From the NCBI GenBank assembly GCA_023436205.1, contig JAEZKC010000071.1:224033-288032 (forward strand): a DNA stretch of 64,000 nucleotides, read 5' to 3'. Positions 1 through 8,980 of the stretch are shown here, one piece after another. The position numbers were made by a program, and so were the translations under genes. The stretch comes from Fibrobacterota bacterium (lineage in GTDB: Bacteria; Fibrobacterota; Chitinivibrionia; Chitinivibrionales; Chitinispirillaceae). The first letter of the stretch is position 1. Every line of letters begins with the position of its first letter. The notes beneath the pieces were generated by a model. The model ran no database searches. It was not told the DNA's origin and was given only the letters and a program-made list of their open reading frames with translations.

Positions 1-1
1 T

Positions 2-1027
2 CTGGTCACTCTTCTTCTGGTTGTTTTTTCATTCTGGATTTTTTCTGAACTCCAGTCTCAAAAGAGAGAGAATCAGGAGCTGATTAATCAGAATGCACAA
101 TTGGCACAGAGGGTTGTAGAACTGCAGGCTACTGAAAACCAGATCTCTGGAAAATCAGAAAAAAGAAATGATGTCGTCAAAATCACAAAAGCCAATCTCC
201 CGATCTCCACCTACGAAGCAGCACTAAAGCCAGCCAAGCTTACACCGCTCAGCCTTCCCTATACAGTGAACAACGGTTCTTCATCAGTCAAAATGGTGGC
301 AATAACCTTTGATGGCGGTTCTTATGCCAATGCCGCCGGGGAAATCATGGACACCCTGGCATCTCGAAACGTGAAAAGCACCTTTTTCGTGACAGGCAAT
401 TTTATCAGAAAATACCCAGAAGTCCTCAAAAGAGCCGCTCAAGAGGGACATGAATTGGGTAACCACATGATGAGCCATCCCCGATTGACCTCCTATGCCC
501 AGACAAAAATGCAAGTCACCCTGCCCGATGTTACTCTCCAGACCGTAATAAGGGAACTGAGCAAAGCGGAGGAGCTGCTGTTTTCATCAACCGGTTTACG
601 TTTCGCGCCTCTCTGGCGGGCTCCTTACGGTGAATTCAACTATGAAATCTGCAACTGGGCTCAGCAGGCAGGATACCTGCACATCGGATGGCGGCAGGGG
701 CGCTCCTGGGCGGAAAATCTTGATTCAAATGACTGGATACCGGATGAGCATACACCAGGGTACAAAACCCCTCAGCAATTTATGGAAAAAGTGCTCAACC
801 AGGCACAAAACAGTACCCAGGGCCTTAACGGCGGAATTATACTTATGCACCTTGGTACAGAGCGCAAAGACAGGTCTCAGCAGGTTCACCTTTACCTTGG
901 ACAGCTGATTGATTCTCTGCGATCAACGGGTTATGAAGTGGTTACGGTTTCACGAATGCTGGAGGAATCCGGAATTGACCTCAATAAACTCAGTAACAAT
1001 CATTTAGCAAACAGGACTTTTGAATGA
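2..1027 (+). CDS. Polysaccharide deacetylase (CE4/NodB), membrane-anchored, 5' partial
   Basis: The reading frame is open from the first bases of the window, so the true start lies upstream and the gene is truncated here. The visible N-terminus is a hydrophobic segment (LVTLLLVVFSFWIF) followed by a short Gln/Glu-rich coiled coil, then a NodB domain, which suggests a periplasmic deacetylase tethered to the inner membrane. CE4 motifs seen in order are TFDGG (about base 305), NHMMSHP (H-x3-H metal pair), WRAPYGEF and ILMHLG. The usual TFDDG motif has two Asp; here the second, normally a metal ligand, is Gly. The substrate (peptidoglycan or another N-acetylated glycan) cannot be told. The stop overlaps the next start (ATGA), so the two are probably co-transcribed. 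Confidence 0.85.
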   Translation: MVTLLLVVFSFWIFSELQSQKRENQELINQNAQLAQRVVELQATENQISGKSEKRNDVVKITKANLPISTYEAALKPAKLTPLSLPYTVNNGSSSVKMVAITFDGGSYANAAGEIMDTLASRNVKSTFFVTGNFIRKYPEVLKRAAQEGHELGNHMMSHPRLTSYAQTKMQVTLPDVTLQTVIRELSKAEELLFSSTGLRFAPLWRAPYGEFNYEICNWAQQAGYLHIGWRQGRSWAENLDSNDWIPDEHTPGYKTPQQFMEKVLNQAQNSTQGLNGGIILMHLGTERKDRSQQVHLYLGQLIDSLRSTGYEVVTVSRMLEESGIDLNKLSNNHLANRTFE

Positions 1028-1701
1028 CAACTATTTTCGGAATGCCGGCAGACATTTTCTTTCTGCGTATACCCATAATACTTTTCGCTCTTACTATTCA
1101 TGAATTCGCCCATGGATACATGGCGCTCAAACTTGGCGATAACACTGCCCGGAATGCCGGCAGACTTACACTCAACCCCATTAGCCATCTGGACCCCATC
1201 GGAGCCATTATGCTGATGATCGGGTGGTTTGGCTGGGCCAAGCCTGTACCGGTAAACATCTATAATCTGATTAAACCCAAACGGGATATTCTTCTGGTAA
1301 GCCTGGCCGGCCCGCTTTCAAATATCGCCCTGGCCATCTGCTTTGGGCTCTTTATTCGCTTTTTCGGAGTACAGATGACTGGTGTAATGAACGGTCATTT
1401 TTTGACACTGCTGCAGCTTGGTTTTTATATCAATGCAGGCCTGGCATTTTTCAATTTGCTTCCATTTCCGCCTCTTGACGGTTCAAAGATAATGATGGGT
1501 CTGATACCGGACCGGCATATCCCCCGCTATATGCATGCGACAAGACACATATTGATTATTTTCATCATACTCATAGTAATCGACAACATAATTCCAGAAA
1601 CAGCAGGCATTTTCGGCAAGCCCCTGCTGTCGTTCATTCTTGATCCGCTCTTTCAACCCTTTGTTTCCCTTTTAGAGCTCATCACCGGAAAGGTTTTCTA
1701 A
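1024..1701 (+). CDS. Site-2 protease family (M50) membrane metalloprotease
   Basis: A short 225-residue multi-pass protein of the minimal M50 (S2P) type, without a PDZ domain. The zinc motif HEFAH is at residues 26-30 in the first membrane segment. The second motif, LLPFPPLDG, carries the third ligand at about D152, as in the NPDG element of the family. Three to four further hydrophobic segments follow. Family members cleave membrane-embedded substrates such as anti-sigma factors, but the substrate here is unknown. The start overlaps the deacetylase stop by 4 bases, and the stop overlaps the next start (TAATG), giving a three-gene translationally coupled unit. Confidence 0.85.
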   Translation: MTTIFGMPADIFFLRIPIILFALTIHEFAHGYMALKLGDNTARNAGRLTLNPISHLDPIGAIMLMIGWFGWAKPVPVNIYNLIKPKRDILLVSLAGPLSNIALAICFGLFIRFFGVQMTGVMNGHFLTLLQLGFYINAGLAFFNLLPFPPLDGSKIMMGLIPDRHIPRYMHATRHILIIFIILIVIDNIIPETAGIFGKPLLSFILDPLFQPFVSLLELITGKVF

Positions 1702-2702
1702 TGTCAATCGCCTCTTTTTCACCGGACAGAATCAGAAGCATCGTCAGTTCTTTCAAATCATCGCGAGTAATGGTAATAGGCGATGTCATGCTTGACGAAT
1801 ACATGTGGGGTGATGTCAGACGAATTTCCCCGGAAGCGCCAGTGCCGGTGGTGGAAATAGAATCGGTAACCCGAAGGTTGGGTGGAGCGGCCAATGTGGT
1901 GGGCAATCTACGAAAACTGGAACTTGAGCCGGTTCTGATCTCGATTTGCGGCATAGATGAAAACGGCCAGAACCTTCGCAACATGCTGAATGAGCTCGGA
2001 TGCAGCAGTGATGGGCTTTATGAATCATCAGAACGGCCCACTACCATAAAAACCAGAGTAATGGCTCGTCACCAGCAGATTGTCAGAGCAGACCGGGAGG
2101 TAACTACAGACCTCAGCACATCAGAACACGATGCACTCTGGAACATTTTCTCCTCGAAAATTAATGATGTAAAAGGGGTGATCATTTCCGATTACGGCAA
2201 AGGGGTGATCTCACAACCTCTTATCGGGCAGATAATCAAGACCTGCACAACGCAAGGTAAATTTGTAGCCATTGACCCCAAGGAGCGTCACTTTGACCTT
2301 TACAAAGGCGTTTCTGTCATAACCCCCAACCTCAAAGAGGCTCATGCCATGCTCGGGCTTCCATTCCGGAACTGCTCGGATGCGGAGGTTAAGAATCTGG
2401 GCTGGACACTAATGGAAAAACTTTCCCTCCCCTATCTGCTCATCACTCTAAGTGAAAGAGGAATGGGGCTGTTTGAAAATGAGGGGCGAAAATTCAGTCA
2501 TCTGCCAACGGTAGCACGAAAGGTTTTCGATGTAACTGGTGCCGGGGATACTGTGATCAGTGTCTACAGTGCGGCATCAGTTTGCGGTGCAACGCCACTG
2601 GAAGCAGCATTTCTGGCCAATCATGCGGCCGGACTAACGGTCGCAGAACTGGGCACCGCGGCAGTCGACGCTGAGACACTGCTCAAAGATTGCGGTTGTT
2701 GA
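1701..2702 (+). CDS. hldA: D-glycero-beta-D-manno-heptose-7-phosphate kinase (HldA/RfaE1-type)
   Basis: A PfkB-family sugar kinase of 333 residues. It shows the HldE N-terminal signature: VIGDVMLDEYMWG near the start, RRISPEAPVPVV, LGGAANVV and the catalytic TGAGDT loop with D283 as the likely base. It would phosphorylate heptose-7-phosphate at C1 on the way to ADP-heptose for the LPS inner core. Escherichia coli HldE carries an additional C-terminal nucleotidyltransferase; that domain is absent, so the adenylyl transfer step must be on a separate protein not seen in this window. The start overlaps the M50 stop. It runs convergent to the PHP gene, with 13 bases between the stops. Confidence 0.9.
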   Translation: MSIASFSPDRIRSIVSSFKSSRVMVIGDVMLDEYMWGDVRRISPEAPVPVVEIESVTRRLGGAANVVGNLRKLELEPVLISICGIDENGQNLRNMLNELGCSSDGLYESSERPTTIKTRVMARHQQIVRADREVTTDLSTSEHDALWNIFSSKINDVKGVIISDYGKGVISQPLIGQIIKTCTTQGKFVAIDPKERHFDLYKGVSVITPNLKEAHAMLGLPFRNCSDAEVKNLGWTLMEKLSLPYLLITLSERGMGLFENEGRKFSHLPTVARKVFDVTGAGDTVISVYSAASVCGATPLEAAFLANHAAGLTVAELGTAAVDAETLLKDCGC

Positions 2703-2715
2703 GTTTTTTAGAGGA

Positions 2716-3555
2716 TTAAGCTGCATTGACAGTTAATTCGGGGATATCAAGCTGCGGAATAGGAACATCAGGTCTGAAGAAACCGGGAACGCGACCGTTT
2801 TCGACTAGCATGTGAAAATCTGAACCGCCGGTTACAGCCAGACCCAGAGCTTTAGCCATCTCTTTATAGGTGTCAATTTGCTTATCGGTAGTATGCGGAG
2901 AGAAAACTTCCAGTCCCCTTAAACCCGCATTTTTCAATTCAATGATAAGATCAAACAGTTCTGAGTCATTCAATTTCAATTGAGACGGGTGCGCCAGGAC
3001 CGGGAAAGCTCCGGCATCGCAAAGAAGAGAGACTGCTTTAACCGGTTCGAGACGAAACCGGTCAACATAGGCAAGTCCCTCACGGGAAAGATATTTGTCA
3101 AAAGCCTCCTGAAGCGTGCCCACAAATCCGGCACGAAGCAAGGCTGCGGCAATATGCGGTCTTCCGACTACTTCCCCGCCAGCTTCATAAATGAGCTGCT
3201 CTGTGCTTAATTGAATTCCCAACGAAGCTAACTTTTCTAGAATCAGTTCATTTCGTCTGTCACGACTGTCTCGGGTTTTCTTGAGCATTATTTCAAGTGG
3301 TTCATAGTTTGCCTTTAGCCCAAGGCCAAGGATATGACAGTTGCCGCTGTTCCATTTGGCGGATATTTCTATGCCGCCCAGAGCGGAAATGCCAAGCTTT
3401 CTACCGTATGTTATAAATCGATTCAGACCGGCAGTTGTGTCATGGTCGCAAAGAGCAATTACTGAAACACCTTTGACCATCGCAAGATCCAGAAGTTCTT
3501 CGGGGCTCAGCTGACCGTCAGATTCAGTCGAGTGTACATGAAAATCGTTTAGCAT
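2716..3555 (-). CDS. PHP-domain phosphoesterase (YciV/RNase AM-like)
   Basis: A 279-residue PHP-family metal-dependent phosphoesterase. Metal-binding motifs in order are DFHVHSTESDG (residues about 4-14), LCDHDT, GRPHIA, LAHPSQ and GGSDFH near the C-terminus. The arrangement matches the stand-alone YciV/TrpH group, whose members hydrolyse 3',5'-nucleotides or act as 5'-3' exonucleases on short RNA. A clear paralog lies at 22142-23002. It is the last gene of a minus-strand run that starts at the GGDEF gene. The ATG at 3555 leaves 76 bases to the upstream stop. Confidence 0.85.
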   Translation of the reverse strand: MLNDFHVHSTESDGQLSPEELLDLAMVKGVSVIALCDHDTTAGLNRFITYGRKLGISALGGIEISAKWNSGNCHILGLGLKANYEPLEIMLKKTRDSRDRRNELILEKLASLGIQLSTEQLIYEAGGEVVGRPHIAAALLRAGFVGTLQEAFDKYLSREGLAYVDRFRLEPVKAVSLLCDAGAFPVLAHPSQLKLNDSELFDLIIELKNAGLRGLEVFSPHTTDKQIDTYKEMAKALGLAVTGGSDFHMLVENGRVPGFFRPDVPIPQLDIPELTVNAA

Positions 3556-3631
3556 CAGACAATTTGTTTGTGAAGGTTCTCATGTAAATTAAAATACTGC
3601 CGGCTTTGACTGCAAGCGGAAAGAACTGATG

Positions 3632-4279
3632 TCAGGCTGTCAGAAGAAAATACCCGATTTTCTGCAACTCAGAAATCACAATAGTTCTTAAATTCTTATG
3701 CTTCCACCATGAACCGAACATTTTTCTATTCCAATTGTACCGATCGAGAGGAACTGGGAGGTAATAGAACTGCACACTGTCTCTCAAATCGGTCCAGTTT
3801 ACCATCATCTGGATACGCCTCATGTGGTAAGGGCTCGAAACCAACCCCACATGAAGTATCTGGCTTTTGCCATAAGAAGCCGGAATGGTTTTTGAACCGT
3901 CATTGTGACTCAGCATTAGAGCTTTTTCAATTTTTCCGGTTTTAATCCAGGAATCAAGCACAGCCACTTCAGATTGTGTGCTGCTGCAAGTATCGACACT
4001 GCTGACCCGATTCATATCGAAGCCATCTTTGCGCAAAAGTCTCGCATAACCGTTTTTGTAATCGCTGAGCAACCAGTGAGCAGCAGGATTTCTACCCATC
4101 AATTCCCGGGAGTAATTGACTCTTGCACCATCACCGGCAAAAGTGAAAACCACATCCAGTTTGTCAGGAACGGGATTTTCAACCAGAAGCCATTTGCCGG
4201 CATAGACGAGAAACACTCCCGCAGACATAAGCGCCAGACCAATAATCAATATAAACAGTTGCGTTCTTGTAAGTTTCAT
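3632..4279 (-). CDS. DUF218 (YdcF/SanA/ElyC-like) membrane protein, divergent
   Basis: A 215-residue protein with one N-terminal membrane segment (about residues 8-30) and an extracytoplasmic DUF218-like domain. Supporting features are the VVFTFAGDGAR strand-loop near residue 44 and the late LVSSPYHMRR motif, the DUF218 counterpart of the S-x-x-H-x-x-R element. It is shorter and more divergent than the gene directly upstream. The two open reading frames abut with no spacer (4279/4280), so they are very likely co-translated. SanA/ElyC relatives affect envelope integrity and lipid carrier or polysaccharide metabolism; the reaction here is unknown. Confidence 0.7.
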   Translation of the reverse strand: MKLTRTQLFILIIGLALMSAGVFLVYAGKWLLVENPVPDKLDVVFTFAGDGARVNYSRELMGRNPAAHWLLSDYKNGYARLLRKDGFDMNRVSSVDTCSSTQSEVAVLDSWIKTGKIEKALMLSHNDGSKTIPASYGKSQILHVGLVSSPYHMRRIQMMVNWTDLRDSVQFYYLPVPLDRYNWNRKMFGSWWKHKNLRTIVISELQKIGYFLLTA

Positions 4280-5092
4280 CTACATCCAGCCCAACACCCG
4301 ATAACTTAACATTCCATAATACTCATGCAGTGCAATAGTTGATTTGAGCAAGGCATCTGCGTCGGGAAAGAGCGCATACAGATTTTTATTTAATCTCTCG
4401 TTTTCATGGTAATCTGTGGGAGAAGGATACACTGTAAACCCCAGTTTTTTAAAAATCCCCACTGAACGTGGCATGTGATAGGCACTGGTCACCAGGATGA
4501 TTTCCTTTTTCATACCAGCCTTATCCATCATTTCCTTTACATACAAAGCATTTTCCCTTGTGTTGCGCGATCTTTTCTCCAGCAGCAGATGTTGCGAATC
4601 GATGCCCAGCACTTCAGTCAACAGGTTATATGCCGATTCCGCCTCAGTTTCATCAGCATCCTCAATAAACTCTATTCTACCCCCGGTTGCGATCAGATAA
4701 TCAGATCCGCTGGACCTGAACACTCTGGCGGCCTGAAACAGTCTATCACCATTAACATTGGTTTCGCTGTAAATGCGAGGAGGTGTCTTTGCCAGTGAAG
4801 CCCCCCCAAGAAGGACAACCGCAGGAGCCGGTTTGTGTTCGGCAACCGGTAAATACTGCTTTTCCAAACCCCTCATGAGGAAATGCGCTACAGGAGGTGA
4901 AGAAAAAACAAGAAGAACAAAAGTTGCCGATGTAAACAAAACTACTGCAGCCTTTCGGGTTCGCTTAAAAAAGTTCAGTACCAGTCCGGCTAAAGATAAA
5001 GTTATTGCCGCGCCGACAGGATAAAATGGCAGAACCAGAAATTTTGAAATCAGCAATAGCATAATATTGATCTGTCCGGAGAAACTATTCAC
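4280..5092 (-). CDS. YdcF/ElyC family (DUF218) protein
   Basis: A 270-residue protein with two hydrophobic N-terminal segments followed by a DUF218 domain. Motifs are PAVVLLGGAS, LIATGG, EKRSRNTRENA and LVTSAYHMPRS, all typical of the ElyC/SanA/YdcF superfamily. ElyC is an inner-membrane factor needed for peptidoglycan assembly, so an envelope role is plausible. The drawn start is a GTG without a convincing ribosome-binding site; the ATG at 5062 (MLLLISKFL) is an equally good start and still keeps both membrane segments. It lies 37 bases downstream of pyrE and directly upstream of a second DUF218 gene, forming a tandem pair. Confidence 0.8.
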   Translation of the reverse strand: MNSFSGQINIMLLLISKFLVLPFYPVGAAITLSLAGLVLNFFKRTRKAAVVLFTSATFVLLVFSSPPVAHFLMRGLEKQYLPVAEHKPAPAVVLLGGASLAKTPPRIYSETNVNGDRLFQAARVFRSSGSDYLIATGGRIEFIEDADETEAESAYNLLTEVLGIDSQHLLLEKRSRNTRENALYVKEMMDKAGMKKEIILVTSAYHMPRSVGIFKKLGFTVYPSPTDYHENERLNKNLYALFPDADALLKSTIALHEYYGMLSYRVLGWM

Positions 5093-5129
5093 TGTAAGTA
5101 CGTTCAGGCAGGTCTAATAGTGAATGATT

Positions 5130-5807
5130 CTACTCATTAGCCCCGTAAACTTCTCTATACTGTTTAATTCTCTGCAGGATTTGATCATCAAGGATTACTT
5201 TTCTGTCGATTTCTCTGTTATGCAGATAAGCCACAATTTCATCCAGAGTAACAATGGCAAAAGTAGTGATGCCAAATTCTTCCCGCAACTCAGAGAGTGC
5301 GCTTTTCTGCCCAGTCCCTTTCTCCATCCGATCAACCGAAACCACAAGACCCGCCACTTCCACACCGGAAGTACGCTTGAGCAAAGGAACAGATTCGCGC
5401 ACTGAAGTACCGGCAGTGGTGACATCTTCGATAATAACCACCCGGTTTCCCGCTGAAAGTTTACACCCCACCATGGTACCACCCTCACCATGATCCTTGG
5501 CTTCCTTGCGATTAAAGCAGAATGAAACATTCTGATTATATTTCGTCTGCAGCGCGACTGCGGTTGTCACGGCCAGCGGTATTCCTTTGTAAGCAGGTCC
5601 GAACAGCACATCAAATGATCCACCCATCTTTTCATGTAAAGCCTCTGCATAGTATTGACCAAGCTTATGCAGTTGCTCTCCAGTACTGTAATTTCCCGTA
5701 TTGATGAAAAAAGGAGTTTTTCGACCACTTTTGGTGACGAAATCCCCGAAAGTGAGAACCTTCGAACGAACCATAAACTCAATAAATTCTTCTTTGTACT
5801 GTTCCAT
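5130..5807 (-). CDS. pyrE: Orotate phosphoribosyltransferase
   Basis: A 225-residue type I phosphoribosyltransferase that joins orotate to PRPP in pyrimidine synthesis. Visible motifs are KSGRKTPFFINTG near the N-terminus, LFGPAYKGIPLA and the PRPP-binding loop VVIIEDVTTAGTS. The start is set at ATG 5807 (MEQYKEEF), preceded by an AGGGGA ribosome-binding site. The frame extends further upstream, but that part overlaps the neighbouring hydrolase and is not family-like. It sits 16 bases after the PhnP-like hydrolase. Its substrate PRPP would be made by Prs, encoded at 16900-17850. Confidence 0.92.
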   Translation of the reverse strand: MEQYKEEFIEFMVRSKVLTFGDFVTKSGRKTPFFINTGNYSTGEQLHKLGQYYAEALHEKMGGSFDVLFGPAYKGIPLAVTTAVALQTKYNQNVSFCFNRKEAKDHGEGGTMVGCKLSAGNRVVIIEDVTTAGTSVRESVPLLKRTSGVEVAGLVVSVDRMEKGTGQKSALSELREEFGITTFAIVTLDEIVAYLHNREIDRKVILDDQILQRIKQYREVYGANE

Positions 5808-5823
5808 TAGTATCCCCTGTTTA

Positions 5824-6618
5824 TTATTCAATTTCAATCTGTAATCCATCATACGAAAACCCCATCCAATCCTCAAGAACTGCAGAATCTGAGTCATAAT
5901 CGATATCATGACTCATGTGGATGAAATAACATTTTTCAGGTGCCAGGCGCCTTGCCAGGTCCATACTTTGAGGGAGTATCAAATGAGTTGAATGCTCCCT
6001 TCGATCTCTGAGGCAATTTAAAATCAGACAATCAAGATTTTCAAGCAGCGGGTAGTATTTCGGGTCCAGAAATTTAACATCTGGCAAATAGGCCAGGTCA
6101 TCAACCCGGTAGCCATAACAGCCCTTCAATTGGCCGTGTTGAACTGGTATGGGAGTAACCTTGAATCCGGCTATCGTCATTGAAGAATCGATGACTTTAG
6201 TATCGATTTTTGGAATTCCACCACCTTCGAAAGTAGTCGCATCAAATATATATGAAAAGGTCTGTCTTACACTGGCCAGTGTTTCTGCTGATCCATATAA
6301 ACTGATCGGACTATGCCGAGTATAGGAACGGATATCCGGAATTCCTCCGATATGATCAGCGTGCGAATGAGTAACCAGAACCGCATCAATGTTTTTGATT
6401 TTCTGCCTAAGTACCTGTTCTCTGAAATCGGCACTGACATCCAGCAGAAGCGTATTGCCATCTTTTTCCACTATTATGGAACTGCGGGTTCGTCTGTGCT
6501 TGTTATCGACAGATGAGCGGCGGCAAACACCCTTTGGACAGTTTTGGAAATCATCAAGCATGCAGTCGATTGAGGGTACACCGTGAGATGTTCCAGTTCC
6601 CAGAAAAACGATTTTCAG
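5824..6618 (-). CDS. MBL-fold metallohydrolase, PhnP-like, with probable CTG start
   Basis: A metallo-beta-lactamase-fold hydrolase, most like the PhnP cyclic phosphodiesterase group. The metal motif is THSHADHIGG, with later PVQHG and HMSHD elements. The first ATG (6561) gives a protein lacking the family's N-terminal strand. In the same frame, bases 6618 to 6562 encode LKIVFLGTGTSHGVPSIDC, exactly that conserved start. No ATG, GTG or TTG lies between this segment and the in-frame TGA upstream; a CTG at 6618-6616 follows a GGAGGG ribosome-binding site by 5 bases. I therefore place the start at CTG, giving 264 residues. It sits between the GGDEF gene and pyrE. Confidence 0.82.
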   Translation of the reverse strand: MKIVFLGTGTSHGVPSIDCMLDDFQNCPKGVCRRSSVDNKHRRTRSSIIVEKDGNTLLLDVSADFREQVLRQKIKNIDAVLVTHSHADHIGGIPDIRSYTRHSPISLYGSAETLASVRQTFSYIFDATTFEGGGIPKIDTKVIDSSMTIAGFKVTPIPVQHGQLKGCYGYRVDDLAYLPDVKFLDPKYYPLLENLDCLILNCLRDRREHSTHLILPQSMDLARRLAPEKCYFIHMSHDIDYDSDSAVLEDWMGFSYDGLQIEIE

Positions 6619-6711
6619 CTGCTCCCTCCAAATCTCTGAAGCGGCACTTACCCAAAAGAAGGTTAAAAATAGATTATGGACGATCTGCGCCGAAGCCCTC
6701 GTGTACAGAAC

Positions 6712-8892
6712 TCATTTTTCCTGTTCTGTCATATCAGGTCTGAAGAGAATCACCTGATTGCGGCCATGTTTTTTGGCAAAATAAAGAGCCTTATCTGAAG
6801 AATCAATGAGTTGCTGTTGACTTTGACCATGAAAGGGAAAAACAGCACATCCGATACTTACGGTGACATGAAGATTGTTTTCGCCACTTTTTATAACATG
6901 CGATTCAATACTCTGACGAATTCTCTGTGCAATGGCCACTGCCCCCTGATCTCCGCTTTCAGGAATTATAACCGCAAACTCCTCCCCTCCATAGCGGGCT
7001 GGTATATCATTAACCCGCACGGAAGCACGAATGCAGCCTGCAATCTCTTTCAAAACCAGGTCACCTACAGGATGTCCATAGGTATCATTAAATGATTTGA
7101 AATGGTCGATATCCATCAACAGCAGTGCCAGAGGACGACTATACCGGCGAGCTCTCTCAAGTTCCCTTGCCAGAAATTCCTGAAACGTGCGATGATTGTT
7201 TAACTCCGTAAGGCCGTCAGTTGTCGCCAGTTTCTCCATTCTCTGATAAAGGAGAGACCTGGTGAAAGCAACGGAAGCATTTTCAACAAGTGTAGTCAGA
7301 ACCTGCTGGATTTCGGCGGTGAACTGACTTGGCTCCGAACTTTCTATGGAAAAAAGCCCTATGCATTTTTTATCAGAATCACTGATAATGGGGAATATTA
7401 TTAGCGATTTTAGAGAGGGATTCAAACCTTCATTGGGAACAAATCTGTAATATTTTGTGCCGTGAGCCAGAATATCGGGAATATGCACCACTTTTTTCTT
7501 GAGAAACGCAAAGGAGTACAGTCCTGAGTTAAGCGGGAACTCCATCCCCTCGGATGCATCAAATTTTGCGCCGGCAACCCGGGTTATTTTGCAGCTGTTC
7601 TTTGTTTCATCATACAGAATGGAAATAACACGTGTACAGGTGGTAATCTGCGGCACCACCTGAAAAAGCACTTCAAAAACGTCTTCGAGCTTTAGTGCGT
7701 TTGTAAATTTATGGCTGGCTTCATAGAAAATCTTGAAGGTCTTGGCCGCCTGCTCCTGGATATTGCTCATGCGAATATTGGTGATAAGGGCAGCTGCAAT
7801 GGTGGAGAACCGCCGCATCAATTCCTTATCCTGCTCCCTGAAGGCGTTTTTGTCTCTGCTGTCAATGACCAGAGCCCCCAGGACCTCACCGGTTTCACTT
7901 GCAACAGGTACTGCCAGAACTGAATTGACCGATTCACGCTGAGAGTAGTAGGTCAGACCGGCATCATAGAGAGATAAATCGCCGCTCATGAAAAGGCGGT
8001 TCTCGCTGATAACCCGCCCCACAGCTCCCTCACCGTAAGGGATTTCCGCCTTATCCACCATGTAAAGGCTTTTAGAGTGATAACAGTTCAGCACCAGTGT
8101 ATGACGTTTGGAATCGTAGATGAATGCTGCAGCGGTAAATGCCTTGAAATTACGGCTCATGAAATAAACCATGCAGTTAAGCTGCTCGTTTATTCCCTCT
8201 TCTTTTGAGACAATGAACGTATCCGTAGAAGAGGCATCCGTTCTGAAGACCGCAGTTTTGGATAAGTGTTCTGTCGACCGTTTCTCGGCCTCCATGGCAA
8301 GGCGAGTTTTAGTTACCGCATCCACTAAAGCATTACTGCGTGCCTCCTCCACCATCTGCTGCATCTCATTTTCAAGGATGAGATTTTTTTTCTTCAGAAT
8401 ACCCCAGGGGACAAGCCCTACTCCTAACAAAATAGCAGAGAATGGAAGTTCTCCTGCCACTTTAGAGAGCCCAAAATCCGGCAGACTCCACGCTTGAATA
8501 CCAACAGAATAGCGAACAAGACCAAAGATCAGTATATATGCAGAAACAGGAATCCACACTGGTTCTTTTCGAACAAGGGATGAAAGCAGAACGGTAATAA
8601 CAAACAGAACCGGAAGAAAAAGCTCATGCTGACTTGCAGCGGGAGAAAGGGCGCTGCAGAAAAATGCCAACCCGGCAATCCATAAAAAAGCATAGGTTGC
8701 AAGCTTTTTGGTAGGATTAATGATTGCAAAGACTACAAGCAGAAAAAGAGCAAGCGAAGGAATGATGCTTCCGGCCATTCCAACCCAGGGGGCATCACCA
8801 AAGATGCCGTCAACCGCTCCGGAAACCGAAAGCCCGCCTAATAAAATTATCAGAATATAGTGCAGGATCAAAACGAATAAACCAAAGTTCAT
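6712..8892 (-). CDS. Diguanylate cyclase with membrane and two GAF domains
   Basis: A 726-residue signalling protein. The N-terminal 180 residues hold about six hydrophobic membrane segments, followed by a short coiled coil, two GAF-like domains (about 215-370 and 385-550) and a C-terminal GGDEF domain. The active-site motif is GGEEF at residues 635-639, so cyclase activity is expected. An RVND inhibitory I-site (RxxD) sits exactly five residues before it, suggesting product inhibition by c-di-GMP. It is the first gene of the minus-strand run down to 2716. The ligands of the GAF domains cannot be inferred. Confidence 0.9.
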   Translation of the reverse strand: MNFGLFVLILHYILIILLGGLSVSGAVDGIFGDAPWVGMAGSIIPSLALFLLVVFAIINPTKKLATYAFLWIAGLAFFCSALSPAASQHELFLPVLFVITVLLSSLVRKEPVWIPVSAYILIFGLVRYSVGIQAWSLPDFGLSKVAGELPFSAILLGVGLVPWGILKKKNLILENEMQQMVEEARSNALVDAVTKTRLAMEAEKRSTEHLSKTAVFRTDASSTDTFIVSKEEGINEQLNCMVYFMSRNFKAFTAAAFIYDSKRHTLVLNCYHSKSLYMVDKAEIPYGEGAVGRVISENRLFMSGDLSLYDAGLTYYSQRESVNSVLAVPVASETGEVLGALVIDSRDKNAFREQDKELMRRFSTIAAALITNIRMSNIQEQAAKTFKIFYEASHKFTNALKLEDVFEVLFQVVPQITTCTRVISILYDETKNSCKITRVAGAKFDASEGMEFPLNSGLYSFAFLKKKVVHIPDILAHGTKYYRFVPNEGLNPSLKSLIIFPIISDSDKKCIGLFSIESSEPSQFTAEIQQVLTTLVENASVAFTRSLLYQRMEKLATTDGLTELNNHRTFQEFLARELERARRYSRPLALLLMDIDHFKSFNDTYGHPVGDLVLKEIAGCIRASVRVNDIPARYGGEEFAVIIPESGDQGAVAIAQRIRQSIESHVIKSGENNLHVTVSIGCAVFPFHGQSQQQLIDSSDKALYFAKKHGRNQVILFRPDMTEQEK

Positions 8893-8980
8893 GAGTTTTC
8901 CACAGATACGTTTGCACCTACTGCCAGAATGGTGCTATATTACTCTATTCTTAAGACTAGCTTAAAAATGATACATTGAA

